Origin: Takakia lepidozioides
Lineage: Eukaryota > Streptophyta > Takakiopsida > Takakiales > Takakiaceae
NCBI GenBank assembly: GCA_030704615.1
Contig: CM060731.1
Coordinates: forward strand, 7,194,001 to 7,258,000
DNA length: 64,000 nucleotides
Reading direction: 5' to 3'
Made by a program: the position numbers and the translations under genes. This document shows positions 25,200 to 37,440 of the stretch, piece after piece. A model generated the notes under the pieces. It made no database searches and was not told the DNA's origin. It saw only the letters and a list, made by a program, of their open reading frames with translations. Position 1 is the stretch's first letter. Each line of letters opens with the position of its first letter.

Positions 25200-25796
25200 A
25201 AAAGATTACAGGTTCAATCCCTGCGCCCTTTGTTTGGTTTGCCTTGTAGGACTAGCTTTATAATTACTCTCATGCAGGTAATTTCGCATTGTTTTGCACT
25301 TTCAAGTATAATAAGAAATAAAAAGTAGATAATATCTAACTAAATAAAATAAAATAAAAAATAGGGTAAAAATTAGCAGTAGGTCCTCCCATCCGTTGGA
25401 TCTCTATGATCCCACGGTTTCCCAGCCTCCAGGAAAAACAAATCCAAAAAATCAAAATCAGCTGCTGAGGGTTCCGTCGAACCTCGACGTACACGCCAAG
25501 GTCTTAACTATTGAGGTTCGACGCACACGTCGAGGTCTTAATTATTGAGCCCGCCACAAAAAATATCCCCAGCCGCCACTGAGGTGCAAATTCAGGTAAA
25601 ATAAAAGGTCGATAATATATGATAATTAAGTGGAAAATAAACAAATAGTACATATAGAATTAAAAAGAAATAACTGGTCCTCCCATCCGTTCGATCCAAC
25701 GGCTCTCTGCTTCCCAAAAATTAAAATTAAAAACAAAATAACAATGCAGATGGTGACGTCGAACTTCGGTGCACACGTCGAGGTCTTTGCAATCAA
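25200..25796. other. Repeat-rich spacer with CG-rich inverted motifs
   Basis: No gene is seen. The motifs gaacctcgacgtacacgcc, ggttcgacgcacacgtcgag and gtcgaacttcggtgcacacg lie at about 25480-25785, and the phrase ctcccatccgttggatc recurs at 25385 and 25680. A pol III B-box-like GGTTCAATCCC lies at 25212. This may be the 5' edge of the DDE element or an older insertion. Confidence 0.35.
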
Positions 25797-26352
25797 ATGA
25801 TTTTCGCCCGACCCAAAAACAAAAGCCCAAAAAGAAAAATAAACGTGTTCGACCTAACCCTCCGTGGTTGAGAGTTAGGTCAAATGACGCTCTCTCACAA
25901 AATAAAGGTCTTCATTATGTCTCACATCACATCAAATACCTGAAAGTACATACTAGTGCATCTGAATATGAGAGCATGTCTTCTTCCTCACTTGGTTTTT
26001 TTTCTAGGTCTTCATTAATATATTCATCTGATTTATTCTATGTCTCTTTATTAGGATATCCAGTTACAGCCGTTATTTTTTTCTACTATCTCTATCCGTC
26101 AAGACTAGAGAACGTCGACATTCATGTCGACGTTTTATTCTTTATATCATTTCTTATTTTTCTTGGTCCTCATCGACACATCCACATGATATACTCTAAT
26201 TCTCTTAATATCTCTTCATCCGTCGGAGTCTTCTTTCTCTTTATCTTCTAATTAAGATATTCAGCTACAGTCCTTCTACTTTTCCTATTTATCTCTATCC
26301 GTAGAGATTAAGGAATGTCGACATTCATTTCGACGTTCTGTCCTTTCTCGAA
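25797..26352 (+). repeat. 5' region of DDE element copy 2 with palindromes
   Basis: The segment matches, inverted, 3235-3125 and 1630-1180. It contains palindromes of the type ACGTCGACATTCATGTCGAC at about 26110-26136 and 26315-26338, located 20-250 bp ahead of the transposase start. Confidence 0.6.
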
Positions 26353-28812
26353 ATGGATTCCTTATCATCTGGTCTCAAAATCTTCCTCTGTCACAAAACG
26401 TCGAGGGTTATAGTTGCAACTGACAACTGCCTGAATGTGACTGGTGAAGGTCAGTGCCATAGACGTTCATTGACCTCATCAACAATTAGTGTGATAATCA
26501 CTACATTTGAGAATGGCTATGGGACGATGCAATTGTCATATCCTCGTATGGATACAGACACACTAACTGAGGCTCTTGGGATACATGTCATGCGAGATTT
26601 GTGTGATATCTCTCTGGACTATCCTACCTCTAGTCCAGAATGTCCTTCTCGTCTGAAGATGGAGATGAATCAGAAGAATCCGTGGATGGAGAAAATCCTC
26701 AGAGCCCTCTTGGAATGAGTAGTTGGAGAAATCATATGAGTATCTTTTTAACGGAAGAAGGCGGTGACATCTACGAGGGAAGAATACACGCATGCATTCC
26801 GGATGAGGTGGTACTTTGTGACAAACTCGGGGATGACTATGTCGGTGTTCTCATTACCAGGGTGCTAGTAGGAGGATGTGGATCTCTCATGTCCATTGTC
26901 AAGTGGCCTTTGATTAGAACAAAATTCTTGCAAAATGGAAGGTTGCTTTCGGAAGATCTACAAAATTTTCTACAGCTCCGAGATGGCTAGTGAACCGGAG
27001 GATGGTGAGTGTGGTATAAAGAAGACTCCTTACATGAATTTTCGTAGATCCAAAAGAGGTGTTGCTTTGGACGAGTCTAGGAAATCAAAAAGATTACTCT
27101 CGAAAAAGTCTGTGAGAGAAGTCAGTAGCAAACCATGTTGTCAGTTTCGGTGCTGTCAATTTTTTGATTGGAAAAAGACGCTTGCTCTTCGCACTACATT
27201 TTGGGGATCCACCTTCGACAATAGACGAAAGCTGGGATTTGACATTCCACGGAGACTACACAGACTCGAGGGGTCAACTCGTTGAGCATACATTACTATT
27301 GAGGGAGTGGATATTTGCGAGAAGGCGTGGTGGACAATTCATGGAATTGGCAGATCAACTTATATGGAGTACAAAAGACTCAACAAAGAAGGGATTATCT
27401 CTTCTCTGCATGGAAATTGTGGAATGAAGCGGCCTCACCCAGAGACTGTTCAAGCTGAGGGAACATATTGTCTATCATTAACGGGAACAGTGACTTCATG
27501 CCACATAAGACGAGATTGGTGACGAGCTTGGTGGGGGGCGCCGAGATACACTCCGTGTACTACCTCCAGAGATTAATTGGAAACGAGTTCGATCGATCAA
27601 TAGTCTTTATTTATCTACTACCTGTATTAGGCTGATGGGATTACTATATGAGACCTCGACATTAGTAACCTCAACGTTCTACTATATTCTTGGGCGCGCA
27701 TGACAGACCAATCAAGTTCTGGGCTTAGGGCCTATGTCTACTTCAGCGGTGAGTCGAATTAGAAAGAAGATTTTTTTCCAACGTCGGAGTTAGAAAAAAT
27801 GGAGGGACATTTGCAAAATGTACAGAGTGTGAGATGCTAAAGGACCTCATTAAGAAATATGTGAAAAGAAGTGGAGACCAAATGTGTCATAAAAAAGCTC
27901 TTGACAAACATCTGAAGCATCAAGAGTCTTGCCGAAGACTCTACCATAGCTGGAGGAATGAATCGGTTATGATGCCAACAAAATTCTTATGCATCATTCA
28001 TGATAAGATGGATCATCGAAAGACTGCTCTTCCACGTTTGCAAACAACGAACAACATGATTTCAGGCTTGGGGCAGCTTCCAGTGTCTATGGCGGGTATC
28101 GTTACTCATGGTCACGGAGATGTCGCGTACGCTCAATATTGGATGGATTTTTGGCTAGCAGATCCCAACTTCGTTATAGGATCTTTGGCTAGAATTTTGC
28201 GACAATTGGAGAAACCAACATGTCGTGGATCAATATTGGGCAGATATTCTTGAAGAACTTGACCTTCCGTTGGAGGAGCCAAATGACGAGCTTATCGAAA
28301 GATTTTGGCCAGCACAAAATGGGTCGAGCACCATAGGAGAGACCGTGTTCATAGACAGTCTCAAGACGCATTGTCCGATAATGAAGATATTGTGGAACCG
28401 TATTGTGGGCCGAGATGTGACCGTCCGAAAATACCGTTGAATCCATTCAAAGATATTGAGAAGTGATTCGCCCAAATGATACTGAGACTTTTCCTGTTTG
28501 GATGGGAATGAAAATATCGGATGTTGTACGAGATAGAGAAGATCGCAATTACAAAAAGCTTCTTGTGGAGTGGTAGAGACCGAAGAAAAGGGGCAATCCT
28601 ACGGATGCAGATAGATACAAAGATTGTTGGTCCAAAAATTGGGAGTTCAACCCAATGGATTCCACTCAATGGATTCATGTTGACAATGTAGTATGGACAA
28701 TGCCACCGAGAAAAAATATGACAAAAGCAAGCACAAAAATAATAATTGCTCGAGATGCGGACAATGCTAGAGCAAATTTGAAACCAGCAAATCGTCAAGA
28801 TAATGAAAACTA
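26353..28812 (+). pseudogene. DDE-type transposon protein, fuller decayed copy (copy 2)
   Basis: The start at 26353 gives MDSLSSGLKIFLCHKTSR. The frame changes near 26640 to an acidic segment (SSEDGDESEESVDGENPQS). A stop follows at about 26988, and the Cys-rich segment (KPCCQFRCCQFFDWKKTLAL) lies at 27125-27190, with TIEGVDICEKAWWTIHGIGR after it. Then come RLVTSLVGGAEIHSVYYLQR (about 27510-27575), an Asp-containing core (CIIHDKMDHRKTALPR, about 27990-28035), GIVTHGHGDVAY, and a tail around 28225-28440 with FDLP/EEPNDEL-like and WNRIVGRD elements. The protein is a cut-and-paste-type transposase of an uncharacterised family with an N-terminal zinc-binding-like cluster. Stops at 26988, 27640-27780 and 28576 and several frame changes show that it is dead. 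The 5' half is shared with the inverted copy at 1-1190. Confidence 0.65.
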
Positions 28813-28989
28813 AAATGGTATTAATGTAGACAACTCTCCAACTTTCTTGTTTTCTTATAATGTTTTAAATCTCAATGACTTTGAATGATGGATAAAAAAT
28901 AGTTGTTCTACTCAATTGTAATGTTATTCATTCTTCTAGCCAAATTTGGACCACTTTCAATAAATTTTGTTAGAGTGGTTGGGATTTAA

Positions 28990-31080
28990 AAAAAAACCTT
29001 TTGCTTAATAATACTTGCAAGTTTTTATATAACCTCCTAAACACTTTTTCATTTTTTTTTTTGGATTGGTTTGGATTTTTTAATGACATTTTTATAGGTC
29101 CTAAATGTTATTCTTTCATAATATTTGTTTCTTATCTAATATACTTTAACTTAGCCTTAGCCCAGTACCACAAAAATATCTTTGTAATGTTTGAAGCTTG
29201 ACACTCGGAATTAATTATTTTTCTAACTTTGAGATTGCATATTGCAGTGGTTGGAATATTTAATTGAAAATTTGTATAGGTCCTAAACACTCTCTCATCA
29301 CCTGTCATTCATACTTTTGTCGGAGACTTAACCCTATAGCCTTAACCCTATAGCCTAAAACGTAGTTGCTACATTTGAAGCTCAATTAATTACGTTTTCC
29401 AGCTTACATGTATGACAGAGTCATCGAGATATTTACTTGGAAATTCTGACTCTTCCATATGTTTTTTTTTACTTGAAATACTTTTGTTTATCCGAAACCC
29501 TATACCGCAAAACCTCATTCAAGAAGTTCATTCAAATCAATTTTTGAGCTTTGGATATAATACAAATTACAATGGTTAGAATATTATATTGACTTGACTG
29601 TTGAATGTTTTAAAAATTATAGGTCATAAATATTCACGCATATTTTCATGTGATTCATACTTTTATTTCTTATAATCTTTATGCCCCTAAAACCTTATAT
29701 CCATGTTTGAAGCTTCCTAAGAAAGCAAATTCCTACTTTGGAATACAATGCATTCAAGGTTGGGATATTTGATTGAAAGTTTTTATAGATTCCATATATT
29801 GTTGTTGTTTATTGAAAGTTTTTATAGGACTTCGTACACAAACTGTCTTTTCCATATTAGTTTCTCATTGATATTTTTGTCCACCCTATCCATGTTTGAA
29901 GCCCAAGTCCCGTTTTTGTTTTTTTTTTTTTTTCACCCATTTCTAAATTTTTCAGCTTTGGGGTACAATAGAGTGGGGACGTGGTCGGAACAAATTTTAA
30001 TCCCAACATGTATAAGATGAATTAGCTCATTAAAATAATTGCTTAGTACTTCTTGGTAGCAATTTTGTATGGAACTTCCTTATAAGCACTTTTCAACCCT
30101 TTGTTTACATTGAATAGATTTTTTTTTTTTTTGGCTAGTACTAAGCTTTGGGGAAGTTTATAGAATTTTACGATATTTAATTGAGAGATTTTATATGTCT
30201 TAATTACTCTTGTAAATTTGTTTGTCATTGAATAGTACCAAATCTGTTTACCCTATATCCTAGTATGTCATCTTTTTTTATTGTTTGAAGCTCATTATTC
30301 TTTTTCCCCCATTGATTCACTTTATAATAAGATAAAGTGGTCTAGATTTTTAATTGATATTTTTGTAGATCATAAGTTCCATTCTTTCATATTTGTTCTT
30401 ACCTATATTTGAGCTTAATAGCCTAAGCCCAGTACCCCAAAAATATCTTTGTAATGTTTGAAGCTCACTCAAAAATTTCTTTTCTAACTTTGGGGTTGCA
30501 TACTACTAAGAGTTCTTGGAATATTGAATTGAAATTTTGTATTAGTCCTAAACAGTATCCCATTATTTGTATCATTCACACTTTTGCTTGTTCTAAACCC
30601 TACTATACCCTAAAACGTAGTTTCTACATTTGAAGCTCATTGATTCATTTTATTCTAGCTTATATGTATGATAGAGTCATCAGGATATTTACTTAGAAAT
30701 TCTTATATGTTCTACACACTCTTCCAATTTTATTTTGTACTTGATAGTACTTTTACTTCTCCAACCCCCTATACCGTAAACCTCATTCAAATATTTGAAG
30801 TACATTCAAATCATTTTTCCAGCTTTGGGTATAATACAATTATGGTTAAAATATTACTTGATTGAACGTTTTTATAGGTCATAAACTTTCCTGCATATTT
30901 TGTGTGATTCATACTTATAATTTTTCTAAAACTTTATGCTCCTAAAACCTTATATCCATGTTGGAAGCTCGTTAAAAAAACACATTCTTACTTTGGGGTA
31001 CAATGTATTCAAGGTTGAGATATTTGATTGAAAGTTCTTATAGGTTCGATGCACTGTTGTTTCTTTTTTTCCCCTCTTCA
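28990..31080. repeat. Satellite-like tandem array: ~175-bp monomers in a ~1.26-kb higher-order repeat
   Basis: The block TTTGAAGCTCATT or close variants recurs near 29189, 29370, 29705, 29893, 30275, 30457, 30628, 30800 and 30962, spaced 160-190 bp apart. Between these blocks the motifs tttttataggtcctaaac, ttcatacttttg and ccctatacc-taaaac recur in fixed order. A longer period is also clear: agcccagtacc-caaaaatat occurs at about 29160 and 30426, cttatatgtatgatagagtc at about 29400 and 30660, and gatatttgattgaaagtt at about 29763 and 31018. The offset is close to 1260 bp, or seven monomers. The array starts just after the end of the DDE transposase relic, so it may be the 3' non-coding part of that element. 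Confidence 0.7.
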
Positions 31081-31600
31081 CATTTTTTTTCTTACTTCAT
31101 TTTTACAAGCTACCTATCTACGCGGAGGCATTTGCAAAAACATATTTTCGTGCTACGCACACCAGTCTTCTCAATGTCAACCTTATGTGTAGATGTTCTA
31201 GTTTCAGGGCTAGGGTGTTTGTGGACTATATATAGTGCATTTGTATTGGGGATAACAGACTAATTGACAATATGTACTGGGTAATGATGTCTCATGGATA
31301 CTTGTGCTAATGAGTATATATCCTTTGCATTGGTTAAATTTGTATATCATGCGATTTTGATGTTGACATTTAATGAATTTGGAGTCATACAAATTGTGTT
31401 ATTAATATATATCATTTGCATTGTCTAATGTATGTCATTCAACTTTGATATCGACGTTTTTAGGAATTTGGAGTCATGCACATTCACTTGAAAACTAAAT
31501 CTTGATTCATTACTTTCATATTTGTAATTATTTGTTTAATTTAATATAAAATTATATTAAGTTTTGTCCGGATTTTAGCCAAAAGTCCAGAAATAGTTTA
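31080..31600. other. AT-rich spacer
   Basis: No gene is seen. A partial duplication, with atttggagtcat and gattttgatgttgacatt / actttgatatcgacgttt blocks, lies at about 31350-31480. Confidence 0.4.
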
Positions 31601-31601
31601 A

Positions 31602-32010
31602 ATTGAGTTCTGTTCGATAAAGGGCAGAGTTTGGAGCGTAGATGTTGACGAAGTTAGTGGGCTCGGAGTCGTTGGGGAAGAGATAGAGCAGAACTGAACT
31701 TTGCCCGGTTCCCACACTAATAGGATTGCTTTAGGGAAGTTGATAGGAGGATGGCAGTGCCTCCTTTGGTAGTTTCATAGGTGGGTTTCCAGAGCGAAGA
31801 GGGTTTGGGCCAGAGTTGGTTGGTGAGACTCTGGATTTTGGTTTCAGAGAGTTTGTGTTCTTGGAGAAAGACGATGGAATGAGAGGAAATCAATGGGGCC
31901 AGCCAGCTGATAGTTTGATTTTTTTAAGTGCCATTTGGTCGGATCCAAGCCATCTAATGTTCCAAGAGAGTAGATTAACCTGCATCAGGAAAAGTTGACA
32001 GGTTGGGAAA
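31602..32010 (-). pseudogene. LINE ORF2, N-terminal endonuclease fragment
   Basis: Read on the minus strand from about 32010, the translation contains NLLSWNIRWLG, then IVFLQEHKLSETKIQSL and KGGTAILLS. These match the start of the apurinic-type endonuclease domain of plant L1-like LINEs (the N-rich first strand, the QE-K metal ligand motif and the GG-A strand). The frame breaks near 31900 and 31720. Homology ends at about 31602, before the GDFN-type motif, so the 3' part of this LINE is missing. Confidence 0.7.
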
Positions 32011-32419
32011 TATATGATTCTCAATTGATGGCCTGTTGGTGAAGTAGCGAAATCTGGTTCTTTTGTCCGATGGAGGAGGGAGGAAGACCATGGCAATTAA
32101 TGGGAGTGTGGTGGCATGGTGAGCAGAGTTGAACTAGCATAATCGTTTTGAATGCTATTCCAGGGATATGAGCTCCCAGGCAGTCCAGATGAGCAATCGA
32201 ACACAGATTACGAAAGAATAAGGAGAAGTCCGAGTAGCTATGGTGGGAAGGAGGTCCAAGAGCTGGTAATGAATGAAAGAGGTGGAGGTTTTGACAGGAG
32301 GCTTCTGTTTCTTCATGGACAGAGCTGCTGATGGGGGTAAGAGAGAATGGTTGGGAGAAGTTCACGGGACCGTAGAGGGTTTTTGAAGGATGACACACAG
32401 AGAATTATGCATCTGCGCT

Positions 32420-34850
32420 TATTGTTAGAGATAGAAGAGGAAACAAGCAATGGAATCGGCCTGGGAGTGGGGGTGTAGACTCACAGGGAGAGATGTAAAA
32501 CGTGTTGCTGGAGTTGGGACGGCAGCTGAGTCTGCAAAGCTTGTGGAAGGGGGTCCGCGTGCAAGGAATACTGGGAAGAGAGTGGAGCCGAAGGGGTCGT
32601 AGGTGGGATTGAATGTCTCCGAGAGGCGCCTGCTTTCAATTGTTTCATTTTCTGCATCTCTTTCGGTCGCCAAGATTGCATACAGGATCGTGAAAGCATT
32701 GTGGATATTGTCTCATGCCAGTGGTTTAGTAGTCGCACAGGGTTCGTCGAAATGAGTGCCCAAACCCCGGGTGTAGTGCCGCCATTGCCTCGAAGGTGTT
32801 CTTCTTCCATTACCGCGATGATGTGGGTGTTTGGAGTGAGATCTTGACTTAACCCAGGAAATGCCTCCACGTAGGTGCCCCATGTAATCACCGAGGGTGA
32901 GGCCAAGGTGAAAAGTGGATAAGATGAGAGGAAATAGTCCCTGATTTTGTTGCACATTGCTGGGATTGGAGTGTTGTCCATGGGGCATTTTGCTATGAAA
33001 TTCTGCACGTCCGTTGTTGTGATCCAAATTGAGTCCATATGCATGCGGTCTGATGATCCCCTTGAATTTGTTTTCCCTGATAGCAAATTTCGAAGAGGCT
33101 TCAAGCAACATAAGGTCCATCAAATCCTTCATTTTCTTGGCGGGAGGGGAGGTAGATATTTGTTGGGCATCCGTAGCTCCTTCCTGGCAATCTGTTGCCA
33201 TAGGTGGGACATTGTAGATCTTATTTGAGGGCTGAAGACTGTGGTCCGCCAGGGACCGAGTTAGACATGAGAGGAAGACTCCGAGTAGAATGAGATAGCT
33301 CAGCACCCAGCTGGATAGTATTCACTCTTTTACTTTTTGCTTTGGGACAATCTGCTTTGAGGTGCCCTGAAACCCCACAGTAGTAACAAGCTGTGGAAGA
33401 GGTATCCTTGGACAATTTGACAGAGAAGTAATTTCCCATTTTGTCAATGGGCAGCCTGATAAATTCTGGCAGAATTGTGTCAATAGGCATCATTACAACA
33501 ATTTTTGGAAATCCGTTTTCACGAGGCCTTGATGCAATTGTGGCGCCCCTCCATGCTGGTTGTTCTCTTAGAGGATCGGGTACACATGCTGGGATCAAAC
33601 ACGGCCAGACATCCTAGAAATGTCCCAAAGTAGTTGCCAATCTCCGGGAGACTAAAGAGATATTGATCAGGGATGTAGGGAAACGTCAGGATCCTTAGAC
33701 TCCATATTTTTCCATTTTTGTTGCCCATATCCTTGGACCATGGGAAGATATTGACGTTGAATCCATGCAGATGGGGATTAAAGGAGAGCGCTTTATCCGA
33801 TGGAGAAAAAACCCCTTCCTCGTGCTTGACAAAAATAATGGTTCAGATTGCCAGTACCCCCTAGATGCTTTATTGCCCAATCCCGCGCGTGATTCCTTTC
33901 AACCTTCTTGCCATTGAGGGGACTGGGTAGATTAAACCCATGGACTAAGCACGGTGTGCCATATAGAAGCATGTGCCTGTTAATGGCTGCATGCGATGGA
34001 TTCCTCCTAGTCTGGAAGGTCTTGACCTTGAAGGAGCATACTTGAGGACTCTGTTGAGCTAAGGACCCATGGATGGAGAAGCAAGGGAGAGAGTAATGAC
34101 AGGTGAAGCTGGAGCAAAGAAGGTGATCGTGGGAAGGTGGGAGCAATCTAGATTAGAGAAAATGGGAGAGGGACAGGAAACAAGTTAGACGCAAAAAGCC
34201 TGGGAAGACTCGAAGGTGGACACTGATAGATGGGGGAAGCGGGGCTTCACGAGCGTTGTGAGGGGACCAAATGAGCAGGTAATTAGTGAAGGTGGCAGCA
34301 GCCTGGTGGATGAAGCCAAGGCTTGACGGCGTTCAGAAGTTAGATGGAAGAGGGGGGGACTTGATTGGATGGCGGGGGCTAAACATGGAGGATAAAGAAA
34401 GGCGCAGTTGCATGGCGGCTCATCATTAAGAGGGGACTCAGGGGAACTAGACTCGCAGGCAGCGGACTGGCGGGCAGACCGGCCGCGCCAGAGGCGCGGG
34501 CGGGCGGGGGTGCCGGCGGGCGGGGGGAGCCGGGCGTTCATGCGCGGGGCCCACCGGTCAGCTCGTGCATGCACAGGAGCTGGGGATGAAGGAGAGTTGT
34601 TCATCGGTTGCCGAGGCGAAAGCTGAAGGTTTTGGGGGATGGTTTGTGGAAGGTTGCGGGATTATGATGGTTCAAAATGATTCTTAAGGTACCAGGGAAG
34701 CGGTGAAGGACGAGGCGATGATGCACGGAATGATTGCAAGGGATGGTAGCGAGGCCTGGGACGAGGAAGCTTGAGAGAAAGACGTTGGCAGCCTGCTCAC
34801 ACACCGCGAAACGCGGAGCTCCTCCTCCGCCTCCCATTGTCTTCTCGCAT
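32420..34850 (-). pseudogene. LINE ORF1 (DUF4283/zinc-knuckle gag-like) and 5' region
   Basis: The minus-strand frames here make up a broken LINE ORF1. A GC-rich Pro/Arg-rich 5' segment is at 34850-34190. The RNA-binding part is at 34146-33520 (GRGFFSIG, GFNVNIFPWSKDMG, IPDQYLFSLPEIGNYFG). A CCHC zinc knuckle, CYYCGVSGHLKADC, is at about 33395-33350, followed by low-complexity tail frames to about 32420. ORF1 proteins bind LINE RNA and chaperone target-primed reverse transcription. Frame changes near 33800, 33520 and 33220 show it is inactive. It lies directly upstream, on the same strand, of the endonuclease fragment at 31602-32010. Confidence 0.75.
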
Positions 34851-34859
34851 TAATGTTAA

Positions 34860-36670
34860 TTTCATAATTAGCATATCTTAATGTCTATTTCAAGACAACG
34901 TAGAATTATAATTGGATGGCATAGTAACCATAATAAAATGAATGTTGTTCACTTCTTGGGGGGGGCCTATCTGTCAGAGATAGGTGTATATGAGTCCAAA
35001 CTTTGGAAAATCATATCAATTTCAAGTTTCAAGTATAATTCATGAAACCACTTAAATCTTGTTTCTTTTTCATTTGCTAATCCATGAAAATTATGTCCAT
35101 TTTCTTCCACTCATTCTAACCATGAGCACTAGGTAAACTGTCCATTTAGGGTTCATCTCCTTAGATAGTGAAGGAAAATTAGGTACCTCAACCAAGCAAT
35201 CATATGCAATACCCCTGTCCAGTTTGAAAGCCTTTGGCAATGGTGCTCTTCTTCCCACTCGCATGTCTCATGTACAGTACTGAGACTTGTGAGTTTGGTC
35301 TGGAAATGCAAAGCAGAGCTTATTAGCAGGTATGTGTGTGCAGCTTGTTTCTTAACCAGTCTTGCCGCGTTTACACGCATACTTACTGGCGTGAAACAAG
35401 TCGATTACGACAGGAGTTGAAAGGTCTGTTAGTGTGGTAATCAAGCAAGAGAGACACAATCTGTCGCTCTCTTGGAGAGAATCGTGCTACCTCTTGCACT
35501 TTCTAATTACAGACTGTCTGCAGGCGCTCACAAATCTCGGATACGGGCAGTATGGGCAATGAATGCCAACTGTGCCTCACCAATAGCTTTTCACTACAGC
35601 TCAGATGTCGATGCGGTGATGGTGCCCGCTGTAGACTCGGTCGCTCTTATCCCTACAGCTGTGAGCCCAGTTATTAGTCATCATCCATCAGCTACACCTC
35701 ACAATGTAACCAACATTTGAACCCAACTTGGCTACCCGTCCATGGAATTAGCAATTATAGATAAACATGTCCTTCGAGACTTAAGCTTCTAGTGGTGTGG
35801 TCTAGCTTCCAATATGGTTCGTCCTACCGGTTTACTGGCTAATAAGTGACAAGAATCCTTGTTGTTGTGAATCCTGCACAATTTTGCAGAGGCGAGAAGG
35901 CAGTTGGAACTTCCATATGATGATCGAAAATGTAGTTGGACAGTGGGACAGTGGGACAAAAAATTCTCTTGGCATCATATACTCCTGTGCTCGGAGTTCT
36001 TGTTCAGTCTGAGGAAGTTTCTTTCTGGTTTCTTTAGGATTCCAGAGGACAGAGGATTGAAAGGTTAACCCCGGCGACAAGTAGGCCCCACCACTTGTAC
36101 GCTGTAGAGCAACAACCTGCATGCATCGATTGCATCGTCGGATGCTGTTGCTTTCTAGTTGACAATTTACGTGTTGCCGACACTTTGCACTGGACATGAG
36201 GACACCAACTAGATATATGTTAACGATTTTAGTTCTTAGAAAGGGCCGTCATGTGCATACATGTCGGTACTGCGTCAACTCATAGACGACAGATGCAGGC
36301 CTGCAGACGATTGGCACCTACCCTCACTTACAGAGCGCAACTAGATTGCTCTGCAGATGCCTAAAATATTGGCCCTCCAAATGCAAGCTGTACACTGCCA
36401 ACAAAACCGGTTTTGCTTGCAACGATCACAATTCATGCTGCGATCGGGGTAATTTGACCTGTACTGCTTCATACCCCAAGGATGGATTCAACCATTCCAA
36501 CAAAGCCAGAAAGCTTCCAATCGGACAGATGATATTCTTTGCGGCGCACCTTCCAAGGATAGAGGAATCTATTCGCATGCCCCACTGATTCGCTCTTCCC
36601 ACCTGCTTCCCACAGTGTCGGGTTGCCTGACCTTCCCAAACTGGGCAAATTAGTTGGTGGACATAGTGAG
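34860..36670. other. Intergenic, no gene recognised
   Basis: Open frames on both strands are short and lack domains. The string actgtccatttagggttcat followed by ctcctta at about 35138-35163 has a near copy at about 59369-59398. Confidence 0.45.
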
Positions 36671-36673
36671 CTA

Positions 36674-36725
36674 CATTGACTTTTATAGGTCAGGCCTACC
36701 TTATTCTGACCTATAAAAGTCAATG
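36674..36725. repeat. Perfect 20-bp inverted repeat (hairpin)
   Basis: The left arm CATTGACTTTTATAGGTCAG (36674-36693) is the exact reverse complement of 36706-36725, with a 12-base loop (gcctaccttatt). The arms have no GU or mismatched pairs. It lies in otherwise featureless DNA. Confidence 0.9.
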
Positions 36726-37159
36726 GAATGTTTAACAAAATGCCAAAATTTGTTCAGCAGTTTCACTGCGGAGCTGGATATAATACGATATATTTATACT
36801 ATAACATGAAATATGAAGGTCGGTAAGAATGCAGGTGTTTCGCGCCTGCGTTTCTTTAGTCACGTGCACAGGAGACTTGCGGCTATACATATTGTGATCT
36901 TCATGTATCGCCCACTCCATATTGGCTGATGACAGGGACGTCCGCGCTCTAACTACAAAGCAAAAGCTCCAAAAATGCTAGACCTGTACTACGTCTTCAA
37001 TCCAAGCTGGTCACAGTTGCATGATCCATGTCGTCACCCAAGTTACGGGTCAATTCGTGTGCCGGTGATGCTCCGGCCAGCCAAAGCCCAACTTAGTATC
37101 CGAGGCCTTGCACCGGCTTCCCTGCTTCGCCATTCTTTGCTGATAGCGATGGCCCCCAC

Positions 37160-37440
37160 CAACGTGTAACCATTCCCTCTATGCTGGCCAACCTGCTTGA
37201 TGGATGTCGTCAAAATGCATGGAGAAATTACCTCGACATTCACAAATGGGTCCTACTACTCCAGTCTGGAGATGGCTCCCCATACGAGCTTGTCGGCCAG
37301 TATGCCTTTAACAAAGCATACCCCATTTTGTCCGTGTTAGCACGCATCTTCTACAACAGGATGGAAGCAGTTGCATCACCCAATCTCGAACGTGTCCTGG
37401 GCGCAACTGGAAACTCCCTAGATATCTAGCAAGACCGCCT
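37160..37440 (+). pseudogene. hAT-type transposase dimerisation-region relic
   Basis: The plus-strand translation near 37310-37430 reads AYPILSVLARIFYNRMEAVA, then SPNLERVLGATGNSLD. This resembles the C-terminal hAT dimerisation region, whose family pattern is YP.LS..AR, then A.S...ER.FS..G..L. A stop follows immediately, then further similar sequence (DRLKHMYGS). No upstream DDE core was found, so this is a short remnant. The assignment rests on one motif and is tentative. Confidence 0.4.

Noticed and set aside
32947-33228. Plus-strand open frame in the LINE ORF1 region
   Set aside because: It is antisense to the LINE ORF1 relic and lacks motifs.
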